The position numbers and the translations under genes were made by a program. A stretch of DNA of 64,000 bases from Petrolisthes cinctipes (lineage: Eukaryota; Arthropoda; Malacostraca; Decapoda; Porcellanidae), in NCBI GenBank assembly GCA_033782935.1, contig JAWQEG010000490.1, forward strand, positions 1,084,001-1,148,000, in the 5' to 3' direction. Shown one piece after another: positions 35,781 to 49,791 of the stretch (position 1 is its first letter; each line of letters starts with the position of its first letter). The notes beneath the pieces were generated by a model. That model had not been told where the DNA came from. It searched no databases and saw only the letters and a program-made list of their open reading frames with translations.

Positions 35781-38749
35781 ATCGATCTTTTAGGTGCACA
35801 AAAGTCGATATGTGCATGCATCTTCAGTACCCGTTTATATCTCAAATTCAGGCTCAAAACACCCGAAAATTCGATATTTTGGGGTCCCAGAAGCGATCTG
35901 TACATGCCTACTCCGTGTTAGAGTATTTTCAAAATTCAGGCCCAAAACATGCTGAAAATCGATATTTTTGGTGCTCAAAGTCAATATGTGCATGTATCTT
36001 CTGTACCCGTTTATATCTCAAATTCAGGCTCAAAACACCCGAAAATTCAATATTTTGGGGTCCCAGAAGCAATCTGTACATGCCTACTCAGTGCTAGAAT
36101 ATTTTCAAAATATAGGCTAAAAACATGCTAAAAATCGATCTTTTAGGTGCCAAAAAGTCGATATCTCAAATTCAGTCCCAAAACACCCGAAAATTCGATA
36201 TTAGGGGTCCCAGAAGGGATCTGTACATGCCTACTCCGTGTTAGAGTATTTTCAAAATACATGCTCAAAACATACTGAAAATCGATCTTTTAGGTGCACA
36301 AAAGTCGATATGTGCATGCATCTTCAGTACCCGTTTATATCTCAAATTCAGGCTCAAAACACCCGAAAATTCAATATTTTGGGGTCCCAGAAGCAATCTG
36401 TACATGCCTACTCAGTGTTAGAGTATTTTCAAAATACAGGCCCAAAACATGCTGAAAATCGATATTTTAGATGCCCAAAGTCAATATGTGCATGTATCTT
36501 CTGTACCCGTTTATATCTCAAATTCAGGCTCAAAACACCCGAAAATTCAATATTTTGGGGTCCCAGAAGCAATCTGTACATGCCTACACAGTGCTAGAAT
36601 ATTTTCAAAATATAGGCTAAAAACATGCTAAAAATCGACATTTTAGGTGCCAAAAAATCGATATCTCAAATTCAGTCCCAAAACACCCGAAAATTCGATA
36701 TTTAGAGGTCCCAGAAGGTATCTGTACATGCCTACTCCGTGTTAGAGTATTTTCAAAATACAGGCCAAAAACATACTGAAAATCGATCTTTTAGGTGCCC
36801 AAAAGTCGATATATGCATGCATCTTCTGTACCCGTTTATATCTCAAATTCTGGCCCTAAACACCCAAAAATTCGATATATTGGGGTCCCAGAAGCGATCT
36901 GTACATGCCTACTCCGTGTTAGAGTATTTTCAAAATTCAGGCCCAAAACATGCTGAAAATCGATATTTTTGGTGCCCAAAGTCAATATGTGCATGTATCT
37001 TCTGTACCCGTTTATATCTCAAATTCAGGCTAAAAACACCCGAAAATTCAATATTTTGGGGTCCCAGAAGCAATCTGTACAGTGCTAGAATATTTTCAAA
37101 ATATAGGCTAAAAACATGCTAAAAATCGATCTTTTAGGTGCCAAAAAGTCGATATCTCAAATTCAGTCCCAAAACACTCGAAAATTCGATATTTAGGGGT
37201 CCCAGAAGCGATCTGTACATGCCTACACCGTGTTAGAGTATTTTCAAAATACATGCTCAAAACATACTGAAAATCGATCTTTTAGGTGCACAAAAGTCGA
37301 TATGTGCATGCATCTTCAGTACCCGTTTATATCTCAAATTCAGGCTCAAAACACCCGAAAATTCAATATATTGGGGTCCCAGAAGCAATCTGTACATGCC
37401 TACTCAGTGCTAGAATATTTTCAAAATATAGGCTAAAAACATGCTAAAAATCGATCTTTTAGGTGCCAAAAAGTCGATATCTCAAATTCAGTCCCAAAAC
37501 ACCCGAAAATTCGATATTAGGGGTCCCAGAAGCGATCTGTACATGCCTACTCCGTGTTAGAGTATTTTCAAAATACATGCTCAAAACATACTGAAAATCG
37601 ATCTTTTAGGTGCACAAAAGTCGATATGTGCATGCATCTTCAGTACCCGTTTATATCTCAAATTCAGGCTCAAAACACCCGAAAAATCAATATTTTGGGG
37701 TCCCAGAAGCAATCTGTACATGCCTACACAGTGCTATAATATTTTCAAAATATAGGCTAAAAACATGCTAAAAATCGACATTTTAGGTGCCAAAAAATCG
37801 ATATCTCAAATTCAGTCCCAAAACACCCGAAAATTCGATATTTAGAGGTCCCAGAAGGTATCTGTACATGCCTACTCCGTGTTAGAGTATTTTCAAAATA
37901 CAGGCCAAAAACATACTGAAAATCGATCTTTTAGGTGCCCAAAAGTCGATATGTGCATGCATCTTCTGTACCCGTTTATATCTCAAATTCTGGCCCTAAA
38001 CACCCGAAAATTCGATATTTTGGGGTCCCAGAAGCGATCTGTACATGCCTACTCAGTGTTAGAGTATTTTCAAAATACAGGCCCAAAACATGCTGAAAAT
38101 CGATATTTTAGATGCCCAAAGTCAATATGTGCATGTATCTTCTGTACCCGTTTATATCTCAAATTCAGGCTCAAAACACCCGAAAATTCAGTATTTTGGG
38201 GTCCCAGAAGCAATCTGTACATGCCTACACAGTGCTAGAATATTTTCAAAATATAGGCTAAAAACATGCTAAAAATCGACATTATAGGTGCCAAAAAATC
38301 GATATCTCAAATTCAGTCACAAAACACCCGAAAATTCGATATTTAGAGGTCCCAGATGGTATCTGTACATGCCTACTCCGTGTTAGAGTATTTTCAAAAT
38401 ACAGGCCAAAAACATACTGAAAATCGATCTTTTAGGTGCCCAAAAGTCGATATGTGCATGCATCTTCTGTACCCGTTTATATCTCAAATTCTGGCCCTAA
38501 ACACCCGAAAATTCGATATTTTGGGGTCCCAGAAGCGATCTGTACATGCCTACTCCGTGTTAGAGTATTTTCAAAATTCAGGCCCAAAACATGCTGAAAA
38601 TCGATATTTTTGGTGCCCAAAGTCAATATGTGCATGTATCTTCTGTACCCGTTTATATCCCAAATTCAGGCTCAAAACACCCGAAAATTCAATATTTTGG
38701 GGTCCCAGAAGCAATCTGTACAGTGCTAGAATATTTTCAAAATATAGGC
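35781..38749 (+). repeat. 3,634-bp tandem duplication, copy 2 (one trimer shorter)
   Basis: This pairs with 32147-35616 but lacks 501 bp, equivalent to about 33.77-34.37 kb of copy 1. The loss of exactly one trimer suggests unequal exchange in the trimer register. The junction lies in the A1/B2 hybrid plus B3 dimer at 37273-37596 (324 bp). Confidence 0.85.
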
Positions 38750-39699
38750 TTAAAACATGCTAAAAATCGACATTTTAGGTGCCAAAAAATCGATATCTTA
38801 AATTCAGTCCCAAAACACCCGAAAATTCGATATTTAGAGGTCCCAGAAGGTATCTGTACATGCCTACTCCGTGTTAGAGTATTTTCAAAATACAGGCCAA
38901 AAACATACTGAAAATCGATCTTTTAGGTGCCCAAAAGTCGATATGTGCATGCATCTTCTGTACCCGTTTAGATCTCAAATTCTGGCCCTAAACACCCGAA
39001 AATTCGATATTTTGGTGTCACAGAAGCGATCTGTACATGCATACTCCGTGTTAGAGTATTTTCAAAATTCAGGCCCAAAACATGCTGAAAATCGATATTT
39101 TTGGTGCCCAAAGTCAATATGTGCATGTATCTTCTGTACCCGTTTATATCTCAAATTCAGGCTCAAAACACCCGAAAATTCAATATTTTGGGGTCCCAGA
39201 AGCAATCTGTACAGTGCTAGAATATTTTCAAAATATAGGCTAAAAACATGCTAAAAATCGATCTTTTAGGTGCCAAAAAGTCGATATCTCAAATTCAGTC
39301 CCAAAACAACTGAAAATTCGATATTTAGGGGTCCCAGAAGCGATCTGTACATGCCTACTCCGTGTTAGAGTATTTTCAAAATACATGCTCAAAACATACT
39401 GAAAATCGATCTTTTAGGTGCATAAAAGTCTATATGTGCATGCATCTTCAGTACCCGTTTATATCTCAAATTCAGGCTCAAAACACCCGAAAATTCGAAA
39501 TTTTGGGGTCCCAGAAGCGATCTGTACATGCCTCCTCCGTGTTAGAGTATTTTCAAAATTCAGGCCCAAAACATGCTGAAAATCGATATTTTTGGTGCCC
39601 AAAGTCAATATGTGCATGTATCTTCTGTACCCGTTTATATCTCAAATTCAGGCTCAAAACACCCGAAAATTCAATATTTTGGGGTCCCAGAAGCAATCT
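38750..39699 (+). repeat. B-type block
   Basis: This covers the end of an A3 monomer, a 491-bp B trimer (38914-39404) with GTTTAGATC, TTTTGGTGTCACAG and TGCATACTC, and an A1/B1 hybrid unit from 39405 with GTGCATAAAAGTC and CCTCCTCCGTG. Confidence 0.78.
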
Positions 39700-42600
39700 G
39701 TACATGCCTACTCAGTGCTAGAATATTTTCAAAATATAGGCTAAAAACATGCTAAAAATCGATCTTTTAGGTGCCAAAAAGTCGATATCTCAAATTCAGG
39801 CTCAAAACACCCGAAAATTCAATATTTTTGGTTCCCAGAAGCAATCTGTACATGCCTACATAGTGCTAGAATATTTTCAAAATATAGGCTAAAAACATGC
39901 TAAAAATCGACATTTTAGGTGCCAAAAATCGATATCTCAAATTCAGTCCCAAAACACCCGAAAATTCGATATTTAGAGGTCCCAGAAGGTATCTGTACAT
40001 GCCTACTCCGTGTTAGAGTACTTTCAAAATACAGGCCAAAAACATACTGAAAATCGATCTTTTAGGTGCCCAAAAGTCGATATGTGCATGCATCTTCTGT
40101 ACCCGTTTATATCTCAAATTCTGGCCCTAAACACCCGAAAATTCGATATTTTGGGGTCCCAGAAGCGATCTGTACATGCCTACTCCGTGTTAGAGTATTT
40201 TCAAAATACATGCTCAAAACATACTGAAAATCGATCTTTTAGGTGCACAAAAGTCGATATGTGCATGCATCTTCAGTACCCGTTTATATCTCAAATTCAG
40301 GCTCAAAACACCCGAAAATTCAATATTTTGGGGTCCCAGAAGCAATCTGTACATGCCTACTCAGTGTTAGAGTATTTTCAAAATACAGGCCCAAAACATG
40401 CTGAAAATCGATATTTTAGATGCCCAAAGTCAATATGTGCATGTATCTTCTGTACCCGTTTATATCTCAAATTCAGGCTCAAAACACCCGAAAATTCAAT
40501 ATTTTGGGGTCCCAGAAGCAATCTGTACATGCCTACACAGTGCTAGAATATTTTCAAAATATAGGCTAAAAACATGCTGAAAATTGATATTTTAGGTGCC
40601 AAAAAATCGATATATCAAATTCAGTCCCAAAACACCCGAAAATTCGATATTTAGAGGTCCCAGAAGGTATCTGTACATGCCTACTCCGTGTTAGAGTATT
40701 TTCAAAATACAGGCCAAAAACATACTGAAAATCGATCTTTTAGGTGCACAAAAGTCGATATGTGCATGCATCTTCTGTTCCCGTTTATATCTCAAATTCT
40801 GGCCCTAAACACCCGAAAATTCGATATTTTGGGGTCAAAGAAGCGATCTGTACATGCCTACTCCGTGTTAGAGTATTTTCAAATTTCAGGCCCAAAACAT
40901 GCTGAAAATCGATATTTTTGGTGCCCAAAGTCAATATGTGCATGTATCTTCAGTACCCGTTTATATCTCAAATTCAGGCTCAAAACACCCGAAAATTCAA
41001 TATTTTGGGGTCCCAGAAGCAATCTGTACAGTGCTAGAATATTTTCAAAATATAGGCTAAAAACATGCTAAAAATCGATCTTTTAGGTGCCAAAAAGTCG
41101 ATATCTCAAATTCAGTCCCAAAACACCCGAAAATTCGATATTTAGGGGTCCCAGAAGCGATCTGTACATGCCTACTCTGTGTTAGAGTATTTTCAAAATA
41201 CATGCTCAAAACATACTGAAAATCGATCTTTTAGGTGCACAAAAGTCGATATGTGCATGTATCTTCTGTACCCGTTTATATCTCAAATTCAGACTCAAAA
41301 CACCCGAAAATTCAATATTTTGGGGTCCCAGAAGCAATCTGTACATGCCTACACAGTGCTAGAATATTTTCAAAATATAGGCTAAAAACATGCTAAAAAT
41401 CGACATTTTAGGTGCCAAAAAATCGATATCTCAAATTCAGTCCCAAAACACCCGAAAATTCGATATTTAGAGGTCCCAGAAGGTATCTGTACATGCCTAC
41501 TCCGTGTTAGAGTATTTTCAAAATACAGGCCAAAAACTTACTGAAAATCGATCTTTTAGGTGCCCAAAAGTCGATATGTGCATGCATCTTCTGTACCCGT
41601 TTATATCTCAAATTCTGGCCCTAAACACCCGAAAATTCGATATTTTGGGGTCCTAGAAGCGATTTGTACATGCTTACTCCGTGTTAGAGTATTTTCAAAA
41701 TTCAGGCCCAAAACATGCTGAAAATCGATATTTTTGGTGCCCAAAGTCAATATGTGCATGTATCTTCTGTACCCGTTTATATCTCCAACTCAGGCTCAAA
41801 ACACCCGAAAATTCAATATTTTGGGGTCCCAGAAGCAATCTGTACAGTGCTAGAATATTTTCAAAATATAGGCTAAAAACATGCTAAAAATCGATCTTTT
41901 AGGTGCCAAAACGTCGATATCTCAAATTCAGTCCCAAAACACCCGAAAATTCGATATTTAGGGGTCCCAGAAGCGATCTGTACATGCCTACTCCGTGTTA
42001 GAGTATTTTCAAAATACATGCTCAAAACATACTGAAAATCGATCTTTTAGGTGCACAAAAGTCGATATGTGCATGCATCTTCAGTACCCGTTTATATCTC
42101 AAATTCTGGCTCAAAACACCCGAAAATTCGATATTTTGGGGTCCCAGAAGCGATCTGTACATGCCTACTCCGTGTTAGAGTATTTTCAAAATTCAGGCCC
42201 AAAACATGCTGAAAATCGATATTTTTGGTGCTCAAAGTCAATATGTGCATGTATCTTCTGTACCCGTTTATATCTCAAATTCAGGCTCAAAACACCCGAA
42301 AATTCAATATTTTGGGGTCCCAGAAGCAATCTGTACATGCCTACTCAGTGCTAGAATATTTTCAAAATATAGGCGAAAAACATGCTAAAAATCGACATTT
42401 TAGGTGCCAAAAAGTCGATATCTCAAATTCAGTCCCAAAACACCCGAAAATTCGATATTAGGGGTCCCAGAAGCGATCTGTACATGCCTACTCCGTGTTA
42501 GAGTATTTTCAAAATACATGCTCAAAACATACTGAAAATCGATCTTTTAGGTGCACAAAAGTCGATATGTGCATGCATCTTCAGCACCCGTTTATATCTC

Positions 42601-43646
42601 AAATTCAGGCTCAAAACACCCGAAAATTCAATATTTTGGGGTCCCAGAAGCAATCTGTACATGCCTACTCAGTGTTAGAGTATTTTCAAAATACAGGCCC
42701 AAAACATGCTGAAAATCGATATTTTAGATGCCCAAAGTCAATATGTGCATGTATCTTCTGTACCCGTTTATATCTCAAATTCTGGCTCAAAACACCCGAA
42801 AATTCAATATTTTGGGGTCCCAGAAGCAATCTGTACATGCCTACACAGTGCTAGAATATTTTCAAAATATAGGCTAAAAACATGCTAAAAATCGACATTT
42901 TAGGTGCCAAAAAATCGATATCTCAAATTCAGTCCCAAAACACCCGAAAATTCGATATTTAGAGGTCCCAGAAGGTATCTGTACATGCCTACTCCGTGTT
43001 AGAGTATTTTCAAAATACAGGCCAAAAACATACTGAAAATCGATCTTTTAGGTGCCCAAAAGTCGATATGTGCATGCATCTTCTGTACCCGTTTATATCT
43101 CAAATTCTGGCCCTAAACACCCAAAAATTCGATATATTGGGGTCCCAGAAGCGATCTGTACATGCCTACTCCGTGTTAGAGTATTTTCAAAATTCAGGCT
43201 CAAAACATGCTGAAAATCGATATTTTTGGTGCCCAAAGTCAATATGTGCATGTATCTTCTGTACCCGTTTATATCTCAAATTCAGGCTCAAAACACCCGA
43301 AAATTCAATATTTTGGGGTCCCAGAAGCAATCTGTACAGTGCTAGAATATTTTCAAAATATAGGCTAAAAACATGCTAAAAATCGATCTTTTAGGTGCCA
43401 AAAAGTCGATATCTCAAATTCAGTCCCAAAACACCCGAAAATTCGATATTTAGGGGTCCCAGAAGCGATCTGTACATGCCTACACCGTGTTAGAGTATTT
43501 TCAAAATACATGCTCAAAACATACTGAAAATCGATCTTTTAGGTGCACAAAAGTCGATATGTGCATGCATCTTCAGTACCCGTTTATATCTCAAATTCAG
43601 GCTCAAAACACCCGAAAATTCAATATATTGGGGTCCCAGAAGCAAT
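39700..43646 (+). repeat. 9.89-kb-spaced duplication, copy 2
   Basis: This pairs with 29810-33755. It contains the longest stretch of consecutive long monomers (40053-40582: a B1/B3-type hybrid, A1 and A2). Later differences include CGTCGATATC (41912), AGGCGAAAAAC (near 42372) and CAGCACCCG (near 42584). Confidence 0.78.
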
Positions 43647-46633
43647 TTGTACATACCTACTCAGTGTTAGAGTATTTTCAAAATACAGGCCCAAAACATG
43701 CTGAAAATCGATATTTTAGATGCCCAAAGTCAATATGTGCATGTATCTTCTGTACCCGTTTATATCTCAAATTCAGGCTCAAAACACCCGAAAATTCAAT
43801 ATTTTGGGGTCCCAGAAGCAATCTGTACATGCCTACACAGTGCTAGAATATTTTCAAAATATAGGCTAAAAACATGCTAAAAATCGACATTTTAGGTGCC
43901 AAAAAGTCAATATCTCAAATTCAGTCCCAAAACACCCGAAAATTCGATATTTAGAGGTCCCAGAAGGTATCTGTACATGCCTACTCCGTGTTAGAGTATT
44001 TTCAAATTACAGGCCAAAAACATACTGAAAATCGATCTTTTAGGTGCACAAAAGTCGATATGTGCATGCATCTTCTGTACCCGTTTATATCTCAAATTCT
44101 GGCCCTAAACACCCGAAAATTCGATATTTTGGGGTCCCAGAAGCGATCTGTACATGCCTACTCCGTGTTAGAGTATTTTCAAAATTCAGGCCCAAAACAT
44201 GCTGAAAATCGATATTTTTGGTGCCCTAAGTTTATATGTGCATGAATCTTCTGTACCCGTTTATATCTCAAATTCAGGCTCAAAACACCCGAAAATTCAA
44301 TATTTTGGGGTCCCAGAAGCAATCTGTACAGTGCTAGAATATTTTCAAAATATAGGCTAAAAACATGCTAAAAATCGATCTTTTAGGTGCCAAAAAGTCG
44401 ATATCTCAAATTCAGTCCCAAAACACCCGAAAATTCGATATTTAGGGGTCCCAGAAATGATCTGTACATGCCTACACCGTGTTAGAGTATTTTCAAAATA
44501 CATGCTCAAAACATACTGAAAATCGATCTTTTAGGTGCACAAAAGTCGATATGTGCATGCATCTTCAGTACCCGTTTATATCTCAAATTCAGGCTCAAAA
44601 AACCCGAAAATTCAATATATTGGGGTCCCAGAAGCAATCTTTACATGCCTACTCAGTGTTAGAGTATTTTCAAAATACAGGCCCAAAACATGCTGAAAAT
44701 CGATATTTTAGATGCCCAAAGTCAATATGTGCATGTATCTTCTGTACCCGTTTATATCTCAAATTCAGGCTCAAAACACCCGAAAATTCAATATTTTGGG
44801 GTCCCAGAAGCAATCTGTACATGCCTACACAGTGCTAGAATATTTTCAAAATATAGGCTAAAAACATGCTAAAAATCGACATTTTAGGTGCCAAAAAATC
44901 GATATCTCAAATTCAGTCCCAAAACACCCGAAAATTCGATATTTAGAGGTCCCAGAAGGTATCTGTACATGCCTACTCCGTGTTAGAGTATTTTCAAAAT
45001 ACAGGACAAAAACATACTGAAAATCGATCTTTTAGGTGCCCAAAAGTCGATATGTGCATGCATCTTCTGTACCCGTTTATATCTCAAATTCTGGCCCTAA
45101 ACACCCGAAAATTCGATATTTTGGGGTCCCAGAAGCGATCTGTACATGCCTACTCCGTGTTAGAGTATTTTCAAAATTCAGGCCCAAAACATGCTGAAAA
45201 TCGATATTTTTGGTGCCCAAAGGCAATATGTGCATGTATCTTCTGTACCCGTTTATATCTCAAATTCAGGCTCAAAACACCCGAAAATTCAATATTTTGG
45301 GGTCCCAGAAGCAATCTGTACATGCCTACTCAGTGCTAGGATATTTTCAAAATATAGGCTAAAAACATGCTAAAAATCGATCTTTTAGGTGCCAAAAAGT
45401 CAATATCTCAAATTCAGTCCCAAAACACCCGAAAATTCGATATTTAGGGGTCCCAGAAGCGATCTGTACATGCCTACTCCGTGTTAGAGTATTTTCAAAA
45501 TACATGCTCAAAACATACTGAAAATCGATCTTTTAGGTGCCCAAAAGTCGATATGTGCATGCATCTTCTGTACCCGTTTATATCTCAAATTCTGGCCCTA
45601 AACACCCGAAAATTCGATATTTTGGGGTTCCAGATGCGATCTGTACATGCCTACTCCGTGTTAGAGTATTTTCAAAATTCAGCCCCAAAACATGCTGAAA
45701 ATCGATATTTTTGGTGCCCAAAGTCAATATGTGCATGTATCTTCTGTACCCGTTTATATCTCAAATTCAGGCTCAAAACACCCGAAAATTCAATATTTTG
45801 GGGTCCCAGAAGCAATCTGTACATGCCTACTCAGTGCTAGAATATTTTCAAAATATAGGCTAAAAACATGCTAAAAATCGATCTTTTAGGTGCCAAAAAG
45901 TCAATATCTCAAATTCAGTCCCAAAACACCCGAAAATTCGATATTTAGGGGTCCCAGAAGCGATCTGTACATGCCTACTCCGTGTTAGAGTATTTTCACA
46001 ATACATGCTCAAAACATACTGAAAATCGATCTTTTAGGTGCACAAAAGTCGATATGTGCATGCATCTTCAGTACCCGTTTATATCTCAAATTCAGGCTCA
46101 AAACACCCGAAAATTCAATATTTTGGGGTCCCAGAAGCAATCTGTACATGCCTACTCAGTGCTAGAATATTTTCAAAATATAGGCTAAAAACATGCTAAA
46201 AATCGATCTTTTAGGTGCCAAAAAGTCAATATCTCAAATTCAGTCCCAAAACACCCGAAAATTCGATATTTAGGGGTCCAAGAAGCGATCTGTACATGCC
46301 TACTCCTCGTTAGAGTATTTTCAAAATACATGCTCAAAACATACTGAAAATCGATCTTTTAGGTGCACAAAAGTCGATATGTGCATGCATCTTCAGTACC
46401 CGTTTATATCTCAAATTCAGGCTCAAAACACCCGAAAATTCAATATTTTGGGGTCCCAGAAGCAATCTGTACATGCCTACTCAGTGCTAGAATATTTCCA
46501 AAATATAGGCTAAAAACATGCTAAAAAACGATCTTTTAGGTGCCAAAAAGTCAATATCTCAAATTCAGTCCCAAAACACCCGAAAATTCGATATTTAGGG
46601 GTCCCAGAAGCGATCTGTACATGCCTACTCCGA
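43647..46633 (+). repeat. A/B block ending in irregular dimers
   Basis: A and B trimers alternate to 45523, including a 1002-bp hexamer at 44522-45523. A second B-type trimer follows (45524-46024). Then two successive 325-bp dimers (46025-46349 and 46350-46674) each hold an A1/B2 hybrid plus B3. Private changes include TTTATATGTGCATGAATC near 44231, CTCCTCGTTAG near 46306 and CCGAGTTAG near 46631. Confidence 0.82.
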
Positions 46634-49600
46634 GTTAGAGTATTTTCAAAATACATGCTCAAAACATACTGAAAATCGATCTTTTAGGTGCACAAAAGTC
46701 GATATGTGCATGCATCTTCAGTACCCGTTTATATCTCAAATTCAGGCTCAAAACACCCGAAAATTCAATATTTTGGGGTCCCAGAAGCAATCTGTACATG
46801 CCTACTCAGTGTTAGAGTATTTTCAAAATACAGGCCCAAAACATGCTGAAAATCGATATTTTAGATGCCCAAAGTCAATATGTGCATGTATCTTCTGTAC
46901 CCGTTTATATCTCAAATTCAGGCTCAAAACACCCGAAAATTCAATATTTTGGGGTCCCAGAAGCAATCTGTACATGCCTACACATTGCTAGAATATTTTC
47001 AAAATATAGGCTAAAAACATGCTAAAAATCGACATTTTAGGTGCCAAAAAATCGATATCTCAAATTCAGTCCCAAAAACACCCGAAAATTCGATATTTAG
47101 GGGTCCAAGAAGGTATCTGTACATGCCTACTCCGTGTTAGAGTATTTTCAAAATACAGGCCAAAAACATACTGAAAATCGATCTTTTAGGTGCCCAAAAG
47201 TCGATATGTGCATGCATCTTCTGTACCCGTTTATATCTCAAATTCTGGCCCTAAACACCCGAAAATTCGATATTTGGGGGTCCCTGAAGCGATCTGTACA
47301 TGCCTACTCCGTGTTAGAGTATTTTCAAACTTCAGGCCCAAAACATGCTGAAAATCGATATTTTTCGTGCCCAAAGTCAATATGTGCATGTATCTTCTGT
47401 ACCCGTTTATATCTCAAATTCAGGCTCAAAACACCCGAAAATTCAATATTTTGGGGTCCCAGAAGCAATCTGTACATGCCTACTCAGTGCTAGAATATTT
47501 TTAAAATATAGGCTAAAAACATGCTAAAAATCGATCTTTTAGGTGCCAAAAAGTCGATATCTCAAATTCAGTCCCAAAACACCCGAAAATTCGATATTTA
47601 GGGGTCTCAGAAGCGATCTGTACATGCCTACTCCGTGTTAGAGTATTTTCAAAATACATGCTCAAAACATACTGAAAATCGATATTTTAGGTGCACAAAA
47701 GTCGATATGTGCATGCATCTTCAGTACCCGTTTATATCTCAAATTCAGGCTCAAAACACCCGAAAATTCAATATTTTGGGGTCCCAGAAGCAATCTGTAC
47801 ATGCCTACTCAGTGTTAGAGTATTTTCAAAATACAGGCGAAAAAAACATGCTGAAAATCGATATTTTAGATGCCCAAAGTCAATATGTGCATGTATCTTC
47901 TGTACCCGTTTATATCTCAAATTCAGGCTCAAAACACCCGAAAATTCAATATTTTGGGGTCCCAGAAGCAATCTGTACATGCCTACACAGTGCTAGAATA
48001 TTTTCAAAATATAGGCTAAAAACATGCTAAAAATCGACATTTTTGGTGCCAAAAAATCGATATCTCAAATTCAGTCCCAAAACACCCGAAAATTCGATAT
48101 TTAGAGGTCCAAGAAGGTATCTGTACATGCCTACTCCGTGTTAGAGTATTTTCAAAATACAGGCCAAAAACATACTGAAAATCGATATTTTAGGTGCCCA
48201 AAAGTCGATATGTGCATGCATCTTCTGTACCCGTTTATATCTCAAATTCTGGCCCTAAACACCCGAAAATTCGATATTTGGGGGTCCCAGAAGCGATCTG
48301 TACATGCCTACTCCGTGTTAGAGTATTTTCAAACTTCAGGCCCAAAACATGCTGAAAATCGATATTTTTGGTGCCCAAAGTCAATATGTGCATGTATCTT
48401 CTGTACCCGTTTATATCTCATATTCAGGCTCAAAACACCCGAAAATTCAATATTTTGGGGTCCCAGAAGCAATCTGTACATGCCTACTCAGTGCTAGAAT
48501 ATTTTTAAAATATAGGCTAAAAACATGCTAAAAATCGATCTTTTAGGTGCCAAAAAGTCGATATCTCAAATTCAGTCCCAAAACACCCGAAAATTCGATA
48601 TTTAGAGGTCCAAGAAGGTATCTGTACATGCCTACTCCGTGTTAGAGTATTTTCAAAATACAGGCCAAAAACATACTGAAAATCGATCTTTTAGGTGCCC
48701 AAAAGTCGATATGTGCATGCATCTTCTGTACCCGTTTATATCTCAAATTCTGGCCCTAAACACCAGAAAATTCGATATTTGGGGGTCCCAGAAGCGATCT
48801 GTACATGCCTACTCCGTGTTAGAGTATTTTCAAAATTCAGGCCCAAAACATGCTGAAAATCGATATTTTTGGTGCCCAAAGTCAATATGTGCATGTATCT
48901 TCTGTACCCGTTTATATCTCAAATTCAGGCTCAAAAACACCCGAAAATTCAATATTTTGGGGTCCCAGAAGCAATCTGTACATGCCTACTCAGTGCTAGA
49001 ATATTTTCAAAATATAGGCTAAAAACATGCTAAAAATCGATCTTTTAGGTGCAAAAAGGCGATATCTCAAATTCAGTCCCAAAACACCCGAAAATTCGAT
49101 ATTTAGGGGTCCCAGAAGCGATCTGTACATGCCTACTCCGTGTTAGAGTATTTTCAAAATACATGCTCAAAACATGCTGAAAATCGATATTTTAGATGCC
49201 CAAAGTCAATATGTGCATGTATCTTCTGTACCCGTTTATATCTCAAATTCAGGCTCAAAACACCCGAAAATTCAATATTTTGGGGTCCCAGAAGCAATCT
49301 GTACATGCCTACACAGTGCTAGAATATTTTCAAAATATAGGCTAAAAACATGCTAAAAATCGACATTTTTGGTGCCAAAAAATCGATATCTCAAATTCAG
49401 TCCCAAAACACCCGAAAATTCGATATTTAGAGGTCCAAGAAGGTATCTGTACATGCCTACTCCGTGTTAGAGTATTTTCAAAATACAGGCCAAAAACATA
49501 CTGAAAATCGATCTTTTAGGTGCCCAAAAGTCGATATGTGCATGTATCTTCTGTACCCGTTTATATCTCAAATTCAGGCTCAAAAACACCCGAAAATTCA

Positions 49601-49791
49601 ATATTTTGGGGTCCCAGAAGCAATCTGTACATGCCTACTCAGTGCTAGAATATTTTCAAAATATAGGCTAAAAACATGCTAAAAATCGATCTTTTAGGTG
49701 CCAAAAAGTCGATATCTCAAATTCAGTCCCAAAACACCCGAAAATTCGATATTTAGGGGTCCCAGAAGCGATCTGTACATGCCTACTCCGT
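46634..49791 (+). repeat. 3,158-bp tandem duplication, copy 1
   Basis: This unit is followed directly by a second copy at 49792-52949. I saw no difference between them at the points compared. The unit holds trimers of 502, 501, 503, 501 and 501 bp and dimers of 324 and 326 bp, which sum to 3,158. Its private tags are CACATTGCTAG, CCCAAAAACACCC, GGGGTCCAAGAAGG, GATATTTGGGGGTCCC, TCAAACTTCAGG, TTTTTCGTGCCC, GGCGAAAAAAACATG (47838), CTCATATTCAGG and GTGCAAAAAGGCG. Confidence 0.93.

Noticed and set aside
40010..40546. The longest open frame, 178 codons, and the recurrent 119-codon frames (for example 32604-32963)
   Set aside because: They begin at GTG inside the satellite and repeat with the array period. 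They exist because consecutive long monomers lack stops in one frame. This one is longest only because three long monomers sit in a row. There is no ribosome-binding context, domain or codon signal, so they are not genes.
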